From Clytia hemisphaerica (taxonomy: Eukaryota > Cnidaria > Hydrozoa > Leptothecata > Clytiidae): 64,000 nucleotides of DNA. The DNA lies in NCBI GenBank assembly GCA_902728285.1, contig CACVBU010000713.1:434001-498000 (forward strand). Direction: 5' to 3'. The notes under the pieces were generated by a model, which made no database searches, had not been told where the DNA came from, and saw only the letters and a program-made list of their open reading frames with translations. Positions 37,801 through 42,800 of the stretch are shown here, in pieces. Position 1 is the stretch's first letter. Each line of letters starts with the position of its first letter. Made by a program: the position numbers and the translations under genes.

Positions 37801-38339
37801 TACGAAATGCCCGAGAGCCCGTTTCATTCGCTTATTGAAAGGTCCATCTCTCACCTTGTCTGTAAATATTGCACCGAAAATACTTTGGAATACCTGAAAA
37901 ATGATTTAGATAGACCTTTACATAAATTACGTCACGAACATCACTTGCCTCGTATTCAAACAATTTCCATGGTGATTATGTCTTATGAGACAATAAACGA
38001 TTTTTTTATGAATACATAGTCTGAAGTAGTTTTAATAAAATCCGCTGGGAGTTAATCACTATGGCAATAATTTCAAAACGAGACAAGTGATGTTCGTTAC
38101 GTAATTTATGAAAAGGTCTATTTGAATATTTTTATTACTTTATAGATTACATCCGAACGTATACTTGGGATAAGAAGTTGGAAAGTTACGTCAAATCAAC
38201 TGGAATCCTGGGAGGTGCTGGTAAAATGCCGACAGTGGTATCACCTGATCTCTATCGAACCAGATTCACTGAAGCAATGCAACGTTATTTTCTTATGGTA
38301 CCTGATAAGTGGACTGGATTCGGAAACGATTTGACATAA
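691..38339 (+). CDS. PIKFYVE: 1-phosphatidylinositol 3-phosphate 5-kinase (PIKfyve/Fab1), 52 exons, complete
   Basis: Family role: phosphorylates PtdIns3P to PtdIns(3,5)P2 on endosomes and lysosomes, working with Vac14 and Fig4. Seen: 52 exons with GT-AG borders whose phases join into one frame of 8,271 nt (2,756 residues and TAA). The start ATG at 691 has A at -3, G at +4 and an in-frame TGA at 670-672. Approximate residues: FYVE 150-212, DEP 311-394, TCP-1-like 693-930, Cys/His-rich 1158-1408, PIP kinase 2473-2756. The human protein is about 2,098 residues; the excess is mostly low-complexity linker between the Cys/His-rich region and the kinase. Exon coordinates are given in the domain entries. 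Introns 1, 3, 4, 6-8, 14, 15, 17-19, 21, 22, 24-26, 28 and 35 hold nothing I recognise. A few donors are weak (GTTATT at 15757, GTTAGT at 18049, GTTCAT at 27544), so those borders are less certain. Confidence 0.96.
2215..2365 (+). repeat. Dispersed repeat, copy 1 (intron 2)
   Basis: The segment beginning AATATAGCCTAGAAACCA and continuing through a TCGAAATAATCGAT block is a diverged match, in the same orientation, to 26212-26365. A shorter piece (GAGGGCCTGAAAGCCC) is seen at 12164-12179. Class is unknown. Confidence 0.5.
2463..3300 (+). CDS. PIKFYVE: PIKfyve exons 3-4: FYVE zinc finger
   Basis: Exons 2463-2649 and 3104-3300. The FYVE signature is complete: a WMPD (WxxD) motif, then Cys pairs in CKECYECG, the basic RRRHHCRVCG core, and a closing CNYC pair in exon 4, giving the Cys/His ligands for two zincs. 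FYVE domains of this class bind PtdIns3P and place the enzyme on endosomes. The join across intron 3 completes a glycine codon (FSGDIRVC), matching the usual family sequence. The end of exon 4 is a Ser-rich linker. Confidence 0.95.
3663..4251 (+). CDS. PIKFYVE: PIKfyve exons 5-6: DEP domain
   Basis: Exons 3663-3937 (ending phase 2) and 4140-4251. After a Ser-rich lead, the DEP domain starts at about residue 311 (LRDLWRQI) and runs through NCLVGNELSDWLVHY to LDNGWIECV and LDEYMLYQP. This is the fold and length expected of the PIKfyve DEP domain. DEP domains usually bind membranes or partner proteins. The domain is split by intron 5 within the helix after TR. Confidence 0.92.
4742..9024 (+). 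CDS. PIKFYVE: PIKfyve exons 7-13: linker between DEP and chaperonin-like domains
   Basis: Exons 4742-4966, 5706-5792, 6143-6203, 6748-6851, 7621-7804, 8103-8220 and 8910-9024. Exon 7 is acidic (SSDDEEDSLDD) and ends with EPNWLKQI, like EPSWFKDI in the human protein. Exon 13 (HIDRLFEQLLKQENLSNSWK) matches the conserved helical segment just before the chaperonin-like domain. The exons between are Ser/Asn-rich and supported by phase agreement and splice sites more than by homology, so exons 8-10 are the least certain. Confidence 0.82.
6288..6622. mobile_element. MITE with about 30-bp terminal inverted repeats (intron 9)
   Basis: The left end reads GCAAATACATCCAACATTTG; the right end, reverse-complemented, reads GCAAATGCATCCAACATTTG. 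The inverted match extends to about 30 bp. The interior carries at least four more copies of ATCCAACAT in either orientation. No coding capacity; target duplication not clear. Confidence 0.7.
6859..6975. repeat. GACGCTCTCT-type dispersed repeat (intron 10)
   Basis: This copy starts TTGACGCTCTCTGATTAGAC and ends near GTCACCGTCAAC. Related sequence with the CTCTCTAATTCGA end is seen at about 28520-28575, 36130-36325 and 55560-55640. The remainder of intron 10 (to 7620) shows no recognisable feature. Confidence 0.55.
7949..8043 (+). repeat. GGATGAC minisatellite (intron 11)
   Basis: About eight tandem copies of the 7-mer GGATGAC, followed by GGATGGC and GGATAGC variants, lie in intron 11 about 60 bases before the acceptor of exon 8103-8220. 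No role is evident. Confidence 0.9.
8460..8735 (-). pseudogene. LINE reverse-transcriptase C-terminal remnant (intron 12)
   Basis: The minus strand reads a 91-residue open segment with the layout typical of the end of CR1/Jockey-like LINE polymerases: an LHYKERLQRLKLLSL helix, then SRRLFCDMVQMYKHIH and a FYDP motif. Only the region after the polymerase palm is present, so it is a dead fragment. It lies antisense to PIKfyve. The family call rests on memory of this conserved tail, not on a search. Confidence 0.65.
9025..11799 (+). other. PIKfyve intron 13 (2.8 kb), no gene recognised
   Basis: The largest PIKfyve intron. It holds a GC/CpG-richer patch at about 9095-9330 (including GGGCCGCGCGCGG near 9190), a short ACAC run near 9510, and a probable small inverted-repeat element at about 10995-11281. 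The 115-residue antisense frame at 9608-9955 resembles no protein I know, and its codon use looks random. An internal promoter at the GC-rich patch is possible but unsupported. Confidence 0.6.
10995..11281. mobile_element. Possible MITE (intron 13)
   Basis: Left end GGGCATTCATAGCGACAGC and right end, reverse-complemented, GGCCATGTTCAGACGCTACG are loosely inverted. The interior contains several GAAAC/GTTTC repeats of the GGTTTCGAAACTAGTG type. The match is imperfect and no clean target duplication was found. Confidence 0.4.
11800..13636 (+). CDS. PIKFYVE: PIKfyve exons 14-16: GroEL/TCP-1-like domain
   Basis: Exons 11800-11994, 12428-12733 and 13099-13636. Conserved blocks include MDIRRYVWITKVAGGQ, KNVAHKRM, SLDPLVLQEYAFL, ERNVARVAQDMLL and DGCAPDLGCSLVLRGGN. 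This is the chaperonin-like module that in yeast Fab1 and mammalian PIKfyve contacts the Vac14 scaffold. Exon 16 continues into a Pro/Glu-rich insert, then the conserved helix YWSRYLDGTVNN. The long intron 13 before it (9025-11799) has its own entry. Confidence 0.95.
13689..13856. mobile_element. Small MITE, AATTCGAA-type (intron 16)
   Basis: The ends are inverted over about 23 bp: GTGAACTATCGCTAATTCGA on the left, and GTAAATGACTCTAATTCGAA as the reverse complement of the right. About 168 bp, non-coding. Confidence 0.6.
14325..14402 (+). repeat. Dispersed repeat shared with intron 51
   Basis: The segment ending GACGTAATTTATGAAAAGGT is shared, in the same orientation, with 38050-38123. The preceding 40 bases match loosely, including AAAACGAG. 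Both copies lie just upstream of a PIKfyve acceptor. Class unknown. Confidence 0.6.
14438..18852 (+). CDS. PIKFYVE: PIKfyve exons 17-24: Cys/His-rich region
   Basis: Exons 14438-14557, 14944-15060, 15638-15756, 16202-16374, 16586-16757, 17201-17379, 17938-18048 and 18735-18852. Diagnostic segments are NDFRARGG, MDCFDAFNHQKIAVLFSS, EFYGRNDITLGGFLERYCF, CDVPMVNHVRYFAHGSG, SWCKICKQ, FAKYLELRFYG and CNHSLHHDHYQYFSY. The family's conserved Cys and His residues are present. The region is specific to PIKfyve/Fab1 kinases and is needed for regulated activity in known members. The exon 23 donor is a weak GTTAGT, accepted because the phase joins exon 24 without a break. Confidence 0.93.
18380..18641. 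mobile_element. MITE with about 77-bp near-perfect TIRs (intron 23)
   Basis: Both ends begin CAATACACTCTTCTCGAGAT when read inward and stay inverted for about 77 bp with only a few mismatches. Total 262 bp; the transcribed strand would fold into a long hairpin. Non-coding. Confidence 0.85.
19405..29952 (+). CDS. PIKFYVE: PIKfyve exons 25-38: long low-complexity linker
   Basis: Exons 19405-19578, 20038-20273, 20775-20865, 21606-21766, 22254-22438, 23056-23187, 23269-23412, 23511-23662, 25320-25487, 25759-25990, 26498-26757, 27208-27543, 28634-28787 and 29914-29952. The protein is Ser/Thr/Pro/Glu/Lys-rich with acidic patches (HTEDSEDSD) and basic patches (VARRRRNEW). Only the part around LLWVDIARKVFHLKKNICESVEHW resembles the helical segment in human PIKfyve. 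Exons 31 and 38 rest on splice sites and phase only; exon 31 keeps frame (144 nt), so it could be skipped. This region explains most of the extra length over the human enzyme. Confidence 0.8.
21301..21531. mobile_element. MITE, AAAGGTTT-ended, copy 1 (intron 27)
   Basis: Starts AAAGGTTTTG and ends CAAACCTTT. The same 230-bp sequence recurs at 27588-27817 in the same orientation, including GAGCAAGATTGGTCAGAAAG. Non-coding; the antisense frames over it are shadows. Confidence 0.75.
22454..22685. mobile_element. Foldback element A (TAAGAACA motif)
   Basis: Ends TACACGTTTTTTTATAAGAA and, reverse-complemented, TACACATTTTTTTATAAGAA form a 22-bp inverted repeat with one mismatch. The interior repeats TAAGAACA(T) several times, interleaved with AAGGCTT blocks. 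Members B, C and D lie at 28124, 32445 and 53656. Non-coding, in intron 29. Confidence 0.8.
23874..25126. mobile_element. Inverted-repeat element with about 230-bp arms and TA target duplication
   Basis: Arms run inward from 23874 (CCGGGTGCGCCACAAAAAAG) and from 25126 (the same 20 bases on the minus strand). They stay alignable for about 230 bp. Both ends are flanked by TA, as in Tc1/mariner-type transposition. A SINE (24385-24789) has inserted in the centre; without it the element is about 835 bp. No transposase is present. Confidence 0.8.
24385..24789 (-). mobile_element. tRNA-derived SINE with 12-bp target duplication
   Basis: On the minus strand the element begins GAAGGCGTAGTGGTATAGTG, which contains an A-box-like segment (TAGTGGTTATC follows), then a B box (GAGTTCGATACC), in the layout of a tRNA head. 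It continues through a 250-base unique body and ends in a (TC)n tail. TGTTATAATTCA flanks it exactly at 24373-24384 and 24790-24801. The head resembles a Gly/Asp-type tRNA, but the anticodon arm is not canonical, so this is not a functional tRNA gene. Confidence 0.85.
25557..25755 (+). repeat. TTCG microsatellite ending at a splice acceptor
   Basis: About thirty uninterrupted TTCG units, then TTCC/TTCG/TTCA variants, run up to the acceptor of exon 25759-25990. The long RSFV-type frames on both strands are artefacts of this repeat. Confidence 0.97.
26212..26365 (+). repeat. Dispersed repeat, copy 2 (intron 34)
   Basis: Same-orientation diverged partner of 2215-2365, beginning AATATAGCCTGGAAACCA. 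It lies in PIKfyve intron 34 between exons 25759-25990 and 26498-26757. Confidence 0.5.
27588..27817. mobile_element. MITE, AAAGGTTT-ended, copy 2 (intron 36)
   Basis: High-identity partner of 21301-21531 with the same right end (AAAACCTTT) and a more diverged left end. The element begins about 45 bases after exon 27208-27543. Confidence 0.75.
28124..28506. mobile_element. Foldback element B (TAAGAAACA motif)
   Basis: Ends TACACGTCTTTTTTTTAAGA and, reverse-complemented, TACACGTTTATTTTTTTAAG. The interior carries many copies of AAGAAACAT in one orientation and (G/A)AGGCTC blocks. Same architecture as element A, but the repeated word is different. In intron 36. Confidence 0.8.
28893..29295. 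mobile_element. hAT-like MITE with 8-bp target duplication, intact copy
   Basis: Begins TAGTCTAGCAAGCTAGAC and ends CGACTCCAGTCTAT. It is flanked by GGACTGAC at 28885-28892 and 29296-29303. It contains the hairpin GCTACGCAAGTTTCTGCGTAGC. A second copy at 55903-60294 has the same ends and GATAAATC duplications. Eight-base duplications point to the hAT superfamily; no transposase is present. Confidence 0.85.
29637..29790. mobile_element. Small MITE (intron 37)
   Basis: Left end AGCCCCTGTTTATATGG ... GCTGACCCGG and right end, reverse-complemented, AGGGGCTGTTCACATTG ... GATGACCCGG form about 34 bp of imperfect inverted repeat. 154 bp, non-coding. Confidence 0.65.
30742..31290 (-). CDS. Nested antisense intronless ORF, Gln/Asn/His-rich, unknown function
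   Basis: A 182-residue ORF from an ATG at 31290 to a TAA at 30742, wholly inside PIKfyve intron 38 and on the opposite strand. The N-terminal third is not low-complexity (NVPYYGAGYSGFEPVIGP, then a charged helix TDREAAHLRYFQREAA). The middle is Gln/Asn/His-rich, and the C-terminus is basic (KTSKKRRKAFRGKPK), like a nuclear localisation signal. It is less AT-rich than the intron around it. No signal peptide, membrane segment or known domain is visible. It could be a nested gene, a retrocopy or a domesticated element. Whether it is expressed is unknown. Confidence 0.6.
   Translation of the reverse strand: MKPLSNRLIFGTNVPYYGAGYSGFEPVIGPNRYTLLKLTDREAAHLRYFQREAASRQNNRAFGEEQSQHLQQQNNGYEGILIQQPQHQNHQHYENHNHENNLLGLPADQPTHSYQLFPNPPFPQQQIVQQLNVLQEAQHQPEQQPEPLVSQEPSNRPLNCSAKTSKKRRKAFRGKPKILLYA
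31659..34658 (+). CDS. PIKFYVE: PIKfyve exons 39-45: pre-kinase region
   Basis: Exons 31659-31706, 31982-32075, 32273-32368, 33007-33186, 33408-33493, 33781-33945 and 34599-34658. The conserved anchor is KKIISNLLTNTTFNPIPRPF, matching the MKAIFANLLPG...YNPIPFPF block before the kinase in vertebrates, followed by PTSLIAFTLSSRDY. Exons 42-44 are Ser/Pro/Asn-rich. Exon 45 ends in HHVKLQ, the start of the kinase fold, matching PHVELQF. Exon 39 is only 48 nt. Confidence 0.88.
32445..32795. mobile_element. Foldback element C (ATATTCTTA motif)
   Basis: Left end TACCCACTTTTTTTAATAAG; right end, reverse-complemented, TACACGCTTTTTTTTAAATA. The interior repeats GATATTCTTA and TATTCTTA, with AGGTT(C/A) blocks. 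Third member of the family, in intron 41. Confidence 0.7.
33999..34172. mobile_element. Near-perfect 174-bp hairpin element (intron 44)
   Basis: Both ends begin GACCTTATCGGAGTTTTT read inward. About 75 bp pair with a handful of mismatches around a 25-base loop containing CCTCGAGG. A minimal MITE. The transcript would be a long RNA hairpin. Confidence 0.85.
34360..34560. mobile_element. Diverged copy of the hAT-like MITE
   Basis: Shares TTCTAGACGACTAA and the right-end ATTATAAACAACTCCAGACT with the element at 28893-29295, but is heavily diverged with no clean target duplication. In intron 44. Confidence 0.45.
34932..38339 (+). CDS. PIKFYVE: PIKfyve exons 46-52: PIP5K-type lipid kinase domain
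   Basis: Exons 34932-35028, 35478-35557, 35964-36067, 36480-36608, 36935-37022, 37392-37553 and 38146-38339. Catalytic features: Gly-rich GGKSG (2520-2524), ATP-binding Lys2538 in FVMKQMSRLE, IFDLKGSLRGR (2610-2620), MDYSLLVG with Asp2673, the metal-binding IIDYIRT with Asp2693, and the activation loop GKMPTVVSPDLYRTRF. The C-terminus YFLMVPDKWTGFGNDLT ends as in other PIKfyve proteins. No key residue is missing, so the kinase should be active. Confidence 0.97.
36190..36244. repeat. 27-bp perfect-stem hairpin within a GACGCTCTCT repeat
   Basis: CTCTAATAAACGATGCTCTA pairs with its reverse complement to 36244, with a short AT loop. It lies between sequences of the GACGCTCTCT/AATTCGA repeat family (36130-36325) in intron 48. 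Confidence 0.75.
37199..37231 (+). pseudogene. Truncated duplicate of the start of PIKfyve exon 51
   Basis: Preceded by its own acceptor (TTTATTTCCAG). These 33 bases repeat the start of the real exon at 37392 with five differences, four of them silent. They encode MCDSPLFIRG in place of ICDSPLFIRG. The next codon is TAA and there is no donor. If spliced in, it would end the kinase before the MDYSLLVG motif. It is a relic or a poison exon; the sequence cannot decide. Confidence 0.7.
37771..38019 (+). CDS. Uncharacterised coding-like ORF in the last PIKfyve intron
   Basis: An open frame of 82 residues between a TGA at 37768-37770 and a TAG at 38017-38019, with segments such as FHSLIERSISHLVCKYC and DRPLHKLRHEHHLPRI. 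It has no ATG near its start. It is neither low-complexity nor a shadow of an exon. It could be a fragment of a transposon protein or of a lost exon. It follows an acceptor-like AACAAG, but splicing it in would stop the kinase at the TAG. I recognise no family. Confidence 0.3.
   Translation, partial: SAFNKQLLITYEMPESPFHSLIERSISHLVCKYCTENTLEYLKNDLDRPLHKLRHEHHLPRIQTISMVIMSYETINDFFMNT
38050..38123 (+). repeat. Dispersed repeat shared with intron 16
   Basis: Same-orientation partner of 14325-14402, sharing ACGTAATTTATGAAAAGGTC, in intron 51 just before the final exon. Confidence 0.6.
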
Positions 38340-39533
38340 TTATGGGGTTTGTTTTATGATTATACCTTTCGTTACTGTTTTTATATTTCCAGAATTTTGC
38401 ATTAAATCAAGGTTTTCATCTTGGTGCGCTCAGTAAAATAAGAACCCGGCAAACTCATCTTCCGACGTGGAATAAGATGGAATTTCTTTATTCAATCACT
38501 AGATGTTGAAATCCCAGGTAACTAAAATGGCTTTTTGAAGAAAATAAAGATTGACGTGAATTATGAGGATTTTGGTCTATGTAAGTTCTGTTGCACTTTT
38601 CCCAGTATAACACTGTAAACAAGATATCAAAATTTGCACCATATCTTAAAAATTGAAACTTCTTTCCACTTTTCAAGAATACTGATGTCAGCTGAAAACA
38701 TATCCTCTATAAAAGTTAGTCTCGAGATTGAATTTGAATAAAGGTCTAACACTGTGCCTTTCACTGCTTGGGTATAGGTGGCTGGTATGAGATATTGAAA
38801 AGAAATTCATGTCCTCATACAATATGTATTTTTCCACTGAAAAATTCTGGTCAACTAAAATTAGTAAAGTTACATAAATTCTTGCATTTTAATTTTTTTT
38901 ATAAATTATTTTTGTACTCGAGAACAATACTGTATGGGTAGATAGTTTTTAAAATTGTATAAAATTTGCAATAAATCACAAATTACATATAAGGCACAAA
39001 TTTCAAAACATCAAATTTTTTTTATCATTTTTCAACAATGAGATTTCCGAATATAGTTTCTGCGTAAATTTCCAGAATTAGAAATTTTCTCGATTAGCCC
39101 GAACAAAAGCTTACTTTGGTATTTTTTCAATACAATTTAAGAATAATTTATTCAGATTTATTATATAAATAATTATGTAAAATGAAAATTTTCATAAAAA
39201 AACTTTGTACTTTTTTACTACAAAGAAACAATAAAAAACAAATTGACCAAGCAACTCAATTTTGAAATTTTCAGTAGTTAAAAACATCCACCAGTATAGG
39301 GTTGGTGTGTACAATATTATGTTTTTTGTTGTTGTTGTTGTTGTTCGTTTTCATTTTTGAGTCGGTCGTCTTAAGTAGAGCTATGTGAACTTTCATATTC
39401 CTTGATCCAAGAGAGAAAGGAGCATGATAATATGAAACACCCTCGTTCAGCAAACGTAATTTTGAAAGTGTGTCCTTTTAACAAGTTTTTCGGTTATATT
39501 CCAGTAACACCCGGTGTGTACAAATGTCTACTT
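38340..39533. other. Convergent intergenic spacer
   Basis: About 1.2 kb between the PIKfyve stop and the stop of the minus-strand receptor gene. It must hold both 3' UTRs. Candidate plus-strand AATAAA signals are listed separately. On the minus strand AATAAA occurs at 39147-39152 and 39157-39162, about 375 bases past that stop. No other gene is visible. Confidence 0.7.
38543..38975 (+). terminator. Candidate PIKfyve poly(A) signals
   Basis: AATAAA occurs at 38543-38548, 38737-38742 and 38970-38975, from 204 to 631 bases after the stop codon, before the convergent gene ends. Which one is used cannot be told from sequence in such AT-rich DNA. Confidence 0.35.
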
Positions 39534-39885
39534 TTAACAAGAATTTTCATCAACACCTTCACCACAACCATCAATATAATCTTGGTCAAATTCCACTTCG
39601 TGATATTCTTGATTATCCAACATGTAATCCAATTTCTCTAAAGCGTCATAATCATGCGACGACGCTATACTGACGGCGTCATATTTATTGTCGGAATCCA
39701 AAATGTCGGATCCTAAAGTTTCGGAATCGGTTTTACAGATTGAAGTTGCGTCATATTCGTGATCGTGTTTCATGTTTTCTTCTTCCGAAATACTGGTCAA
39801 AATTGCTGTCCGATTTTCGATACCTCGGTTGTAATCCAATGTTGTTTTTCGGACGATTTCGAATTGGAAACTATCTGAATGACAC
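39534..39885 (-). CDS. Receptor gene exon 7: cytoplasmic tail with repeated YDA motifs
   Basis: 117 codons to a TAA. The tail is acidic and carries HEYDATSI, NKYDAVSIASS and HDYDALEKLDYM, then QEYHEVEFDQDY. Spaced tyrosines with acidic residues before them look like tyrosine-kinase targets or SH2/PTB sites. No kinase or phosphatase domain is present. Confidence 0.9.
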
Positions 39886-42800
39886 CTGAAAATTTTGAAC
39901 ACGAAATAAAAATAGTTATATTTTAATGAAGTGCATATCAGTTTCTGGTTGTTGGTAAAAGATCCTGTTCAGCCATTTGTATTTCTATATTTTACCGAAT
40001 TTCACATCATTTCATGATAAGACTAAATTTAAGGCAAGGATGACTTCCCTTCCCAAGAGTGTATCGAATTTCAATGTAACTTTAACGTCACTGGGTGACA
40101 ACATTTTGCCCAGTATTTTCCCAAAACACCCTCTTTGCCCAAACATTGGGAAATTCATCCATACCTTCCATAATAGTTATCTTTGCCACGTTCTCTGAAC
40201 TCTTTGTCTCTCCTTCGCAACCATCTGCATAGCAACAAGATCAATATCAACAAAAACACACCCATTAAACATAGCACAATAATGATAGCCATATGTACAG
40301 GGAAAGAACTTTCTGTAAAAAAAAAGAAAAATATTTTGTTAAATTAAACTCCTAAAGGCAGCAGCTTTATATTTCATACCAAAGTCGTACTCAGTCCCTA
40401 TAGTTCAATTTTTATGACTCTGTTAGTGCCCTAAAAAAAATGCAAATTTGTCGTGCAAGTTCCTTGGTGCGAGCTATGTCAGCCTTCTTGACTGTTTTTG
40501 ATTCATTGCAATACATCTAATTCTTACAAACTGTAAGATTATTTCCCCGATTTCAGTGCTCTAACTCTCTTGATCTCGACAAAAACAAAACTTCCCTACC
40601 TTGTTCACACGAGAATCCATCTCCTTCGTATCCATCCATACATTGACAAGCGATCGGAATTTGACCAGGGAATTTCAAACAATGTGCATTTTTATCACAA
40701 GGATCTTTTTCCTTACACACATCCACGTCTAGAGAAAGAAGAAAATCCATATTCATTCATTTATTCATTCGTTCGTTCTTATATTTATCTTTTTATCATT
40801 CTTTTATTCACTCGCCAATTGGAGTCACTCGAAGACAAAGTTATAAAGAAGCTTAATGTCACCAAAGATCGATTTTACAAAGATGCTTTGAAGAAGAAAG
40901 GAGGACATGATCATCCAAACGTTGATCGCCGACTGTCGTCGCAATGATGATTCGGCTAAAGCTGCAAGTACAAGTAAGTAATTCATTCCTATTCTTTAAT
41001 ACACCTATCGCTCTTTAAAACTTTGAGAGACTGGGCTCAACTCGAGTTTACCATGAAGAAATGGCGTAAAAATGATTGACGTCGTCCATTAACATTGTCA
41101 AAAACAAAGAATATAGACGTTATTTCCTTGTAAATGCATTACCAGTCCCTTAAAACCCTACCGTGCAGCTTGGATAAGTATATTCATTTAACGCTCCCTT
41201 ATTGCCCACAAATGTGTATTTCGACAAAGATATGACTTTTGGTCCTGATGACTTTTGGTCTTGAAAATAATTATGTAAAATGTGTTTTTACGGAAAGTTT
41301 ACAGTAACGCAATGGTTGCTAGCTTTTCTTAGCTCCAAAACGATGAACCTTGTTTTTTACTCATCAAAACGAAGAAGTGCTGTTATTATTACGGTTATTA
41401 TTGCTGTTATGGTTACGGCTTGTAAACCTTAAGGCTTGCATCATTGCTTATGATTAAAAAGTTGTAAGAAGTCTGAATAAAACAGTATATAATACTCTAC
41501 CTGAAATATGGCTGTAGACAGGTTCAATGACGCCTCTGTATTGACTGATATCTTCAAACACTGTCGTTTCTTCCTTCACCGGATTCAAGTCTTTGATTGT
41601 CTTATTCTTTACTCCAAGACTCTCCAAGGAAACCACGTACTCAATAATCAAACTACCTATCTTCAAATCCAAAATCTCAATCTCAATAAAATCGATTCCT
41701 TTGTTCAAGAAAAGTTTCTTTAACGTTATCCTTGCGATTATGATTAATTTTTGTCTGTCTTTTTTGGAATCCAACTTTTCTTGGAGTTTGTCATTTTTCA
41801 GAGTTTTACCTTCGAATTTCATATCTACAACGCGAACTTTACCATTAACATTTGTTTCCTTTTGATAGGTGACTGGTTTAGCTTTTTCTTTTTCACAGCC
41901 TTCATATTTCTCGAAATTTCCCAAACATTTGGATTGTTCACTTTCTTTGATGCAAGAACGTTTGAACATTTTTTTGTATTCACCATCCTTTAAGAAACAT
42001 TCCGATGAAGGGTTCCACTTTGACCATTTTGCTGGTTTTAATATCTTTTCTGGTTTTAAAGTTGTGGAAATTGTCCAAAGGGCCGGCGATTTGCACAATT
42101 ACTTCGCCGCTGCGCAGCCTTTAGCAAGATATAGTGTTTTCTTATTCAAAATTTTTACATTCGCGACTTCGGCGCAGCGGCAAAACCCAACGCGCAGCGC
42201 ACCCTTTCGCAAGACATAAACCTATTTATTCTTTAAAATGTCTACCTTCGCGGCTTCGGCGCAACGGCGAAACATATTGCGCAGCGCAACCTTTCGCTTG
42301 ATTACACTTTCTTTTCTGACGACATTTGATCTGACGTCACTTTCATTCTCAGAAACTCTGCATGAGCTTCAGTTGCTGTTAACAAAGATTTGCGCTGCGC
42401 AATATGTTTCGCCGCTGCGCCGAATCCGCGAAGGTCATTTCAGGACACAAAGTAACTCTTTATAAACGCGAAAGACTTGCGCTGCGCAATATCTTTCGCC
42501 GCAGCGCCGAAGCTGCGAAGGCCATTTCTGATGTGAAACTAATCATATAAAATGATATTTTAGCATGGATAATACTGCTTCGCGACTTCGGCGCAGCGGC
42601 GAAATATATTGTGCAGCGCAAGTTTTAGAATGATTACACTTCTTCCCGTGACAACATTTGAACTGGATATAAAATAAATCATACCATATGCGAAAGACTC
42701 GTGCTGCGCAATATGTTTCGTCGCTGCGCCGAAGCCGCGAAGGCTGTTCCATACATAAAATAACTCATACCATATGCGAAAGACTCGTGCTGCGCGATAT

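Noticed and set aside
41508..42219. Several plus-strand ORFs of 71-116 residues
   Set aside because: Antisense to receptor exon 4, whose minus-strand frame has conserved domains and matching splice phases.
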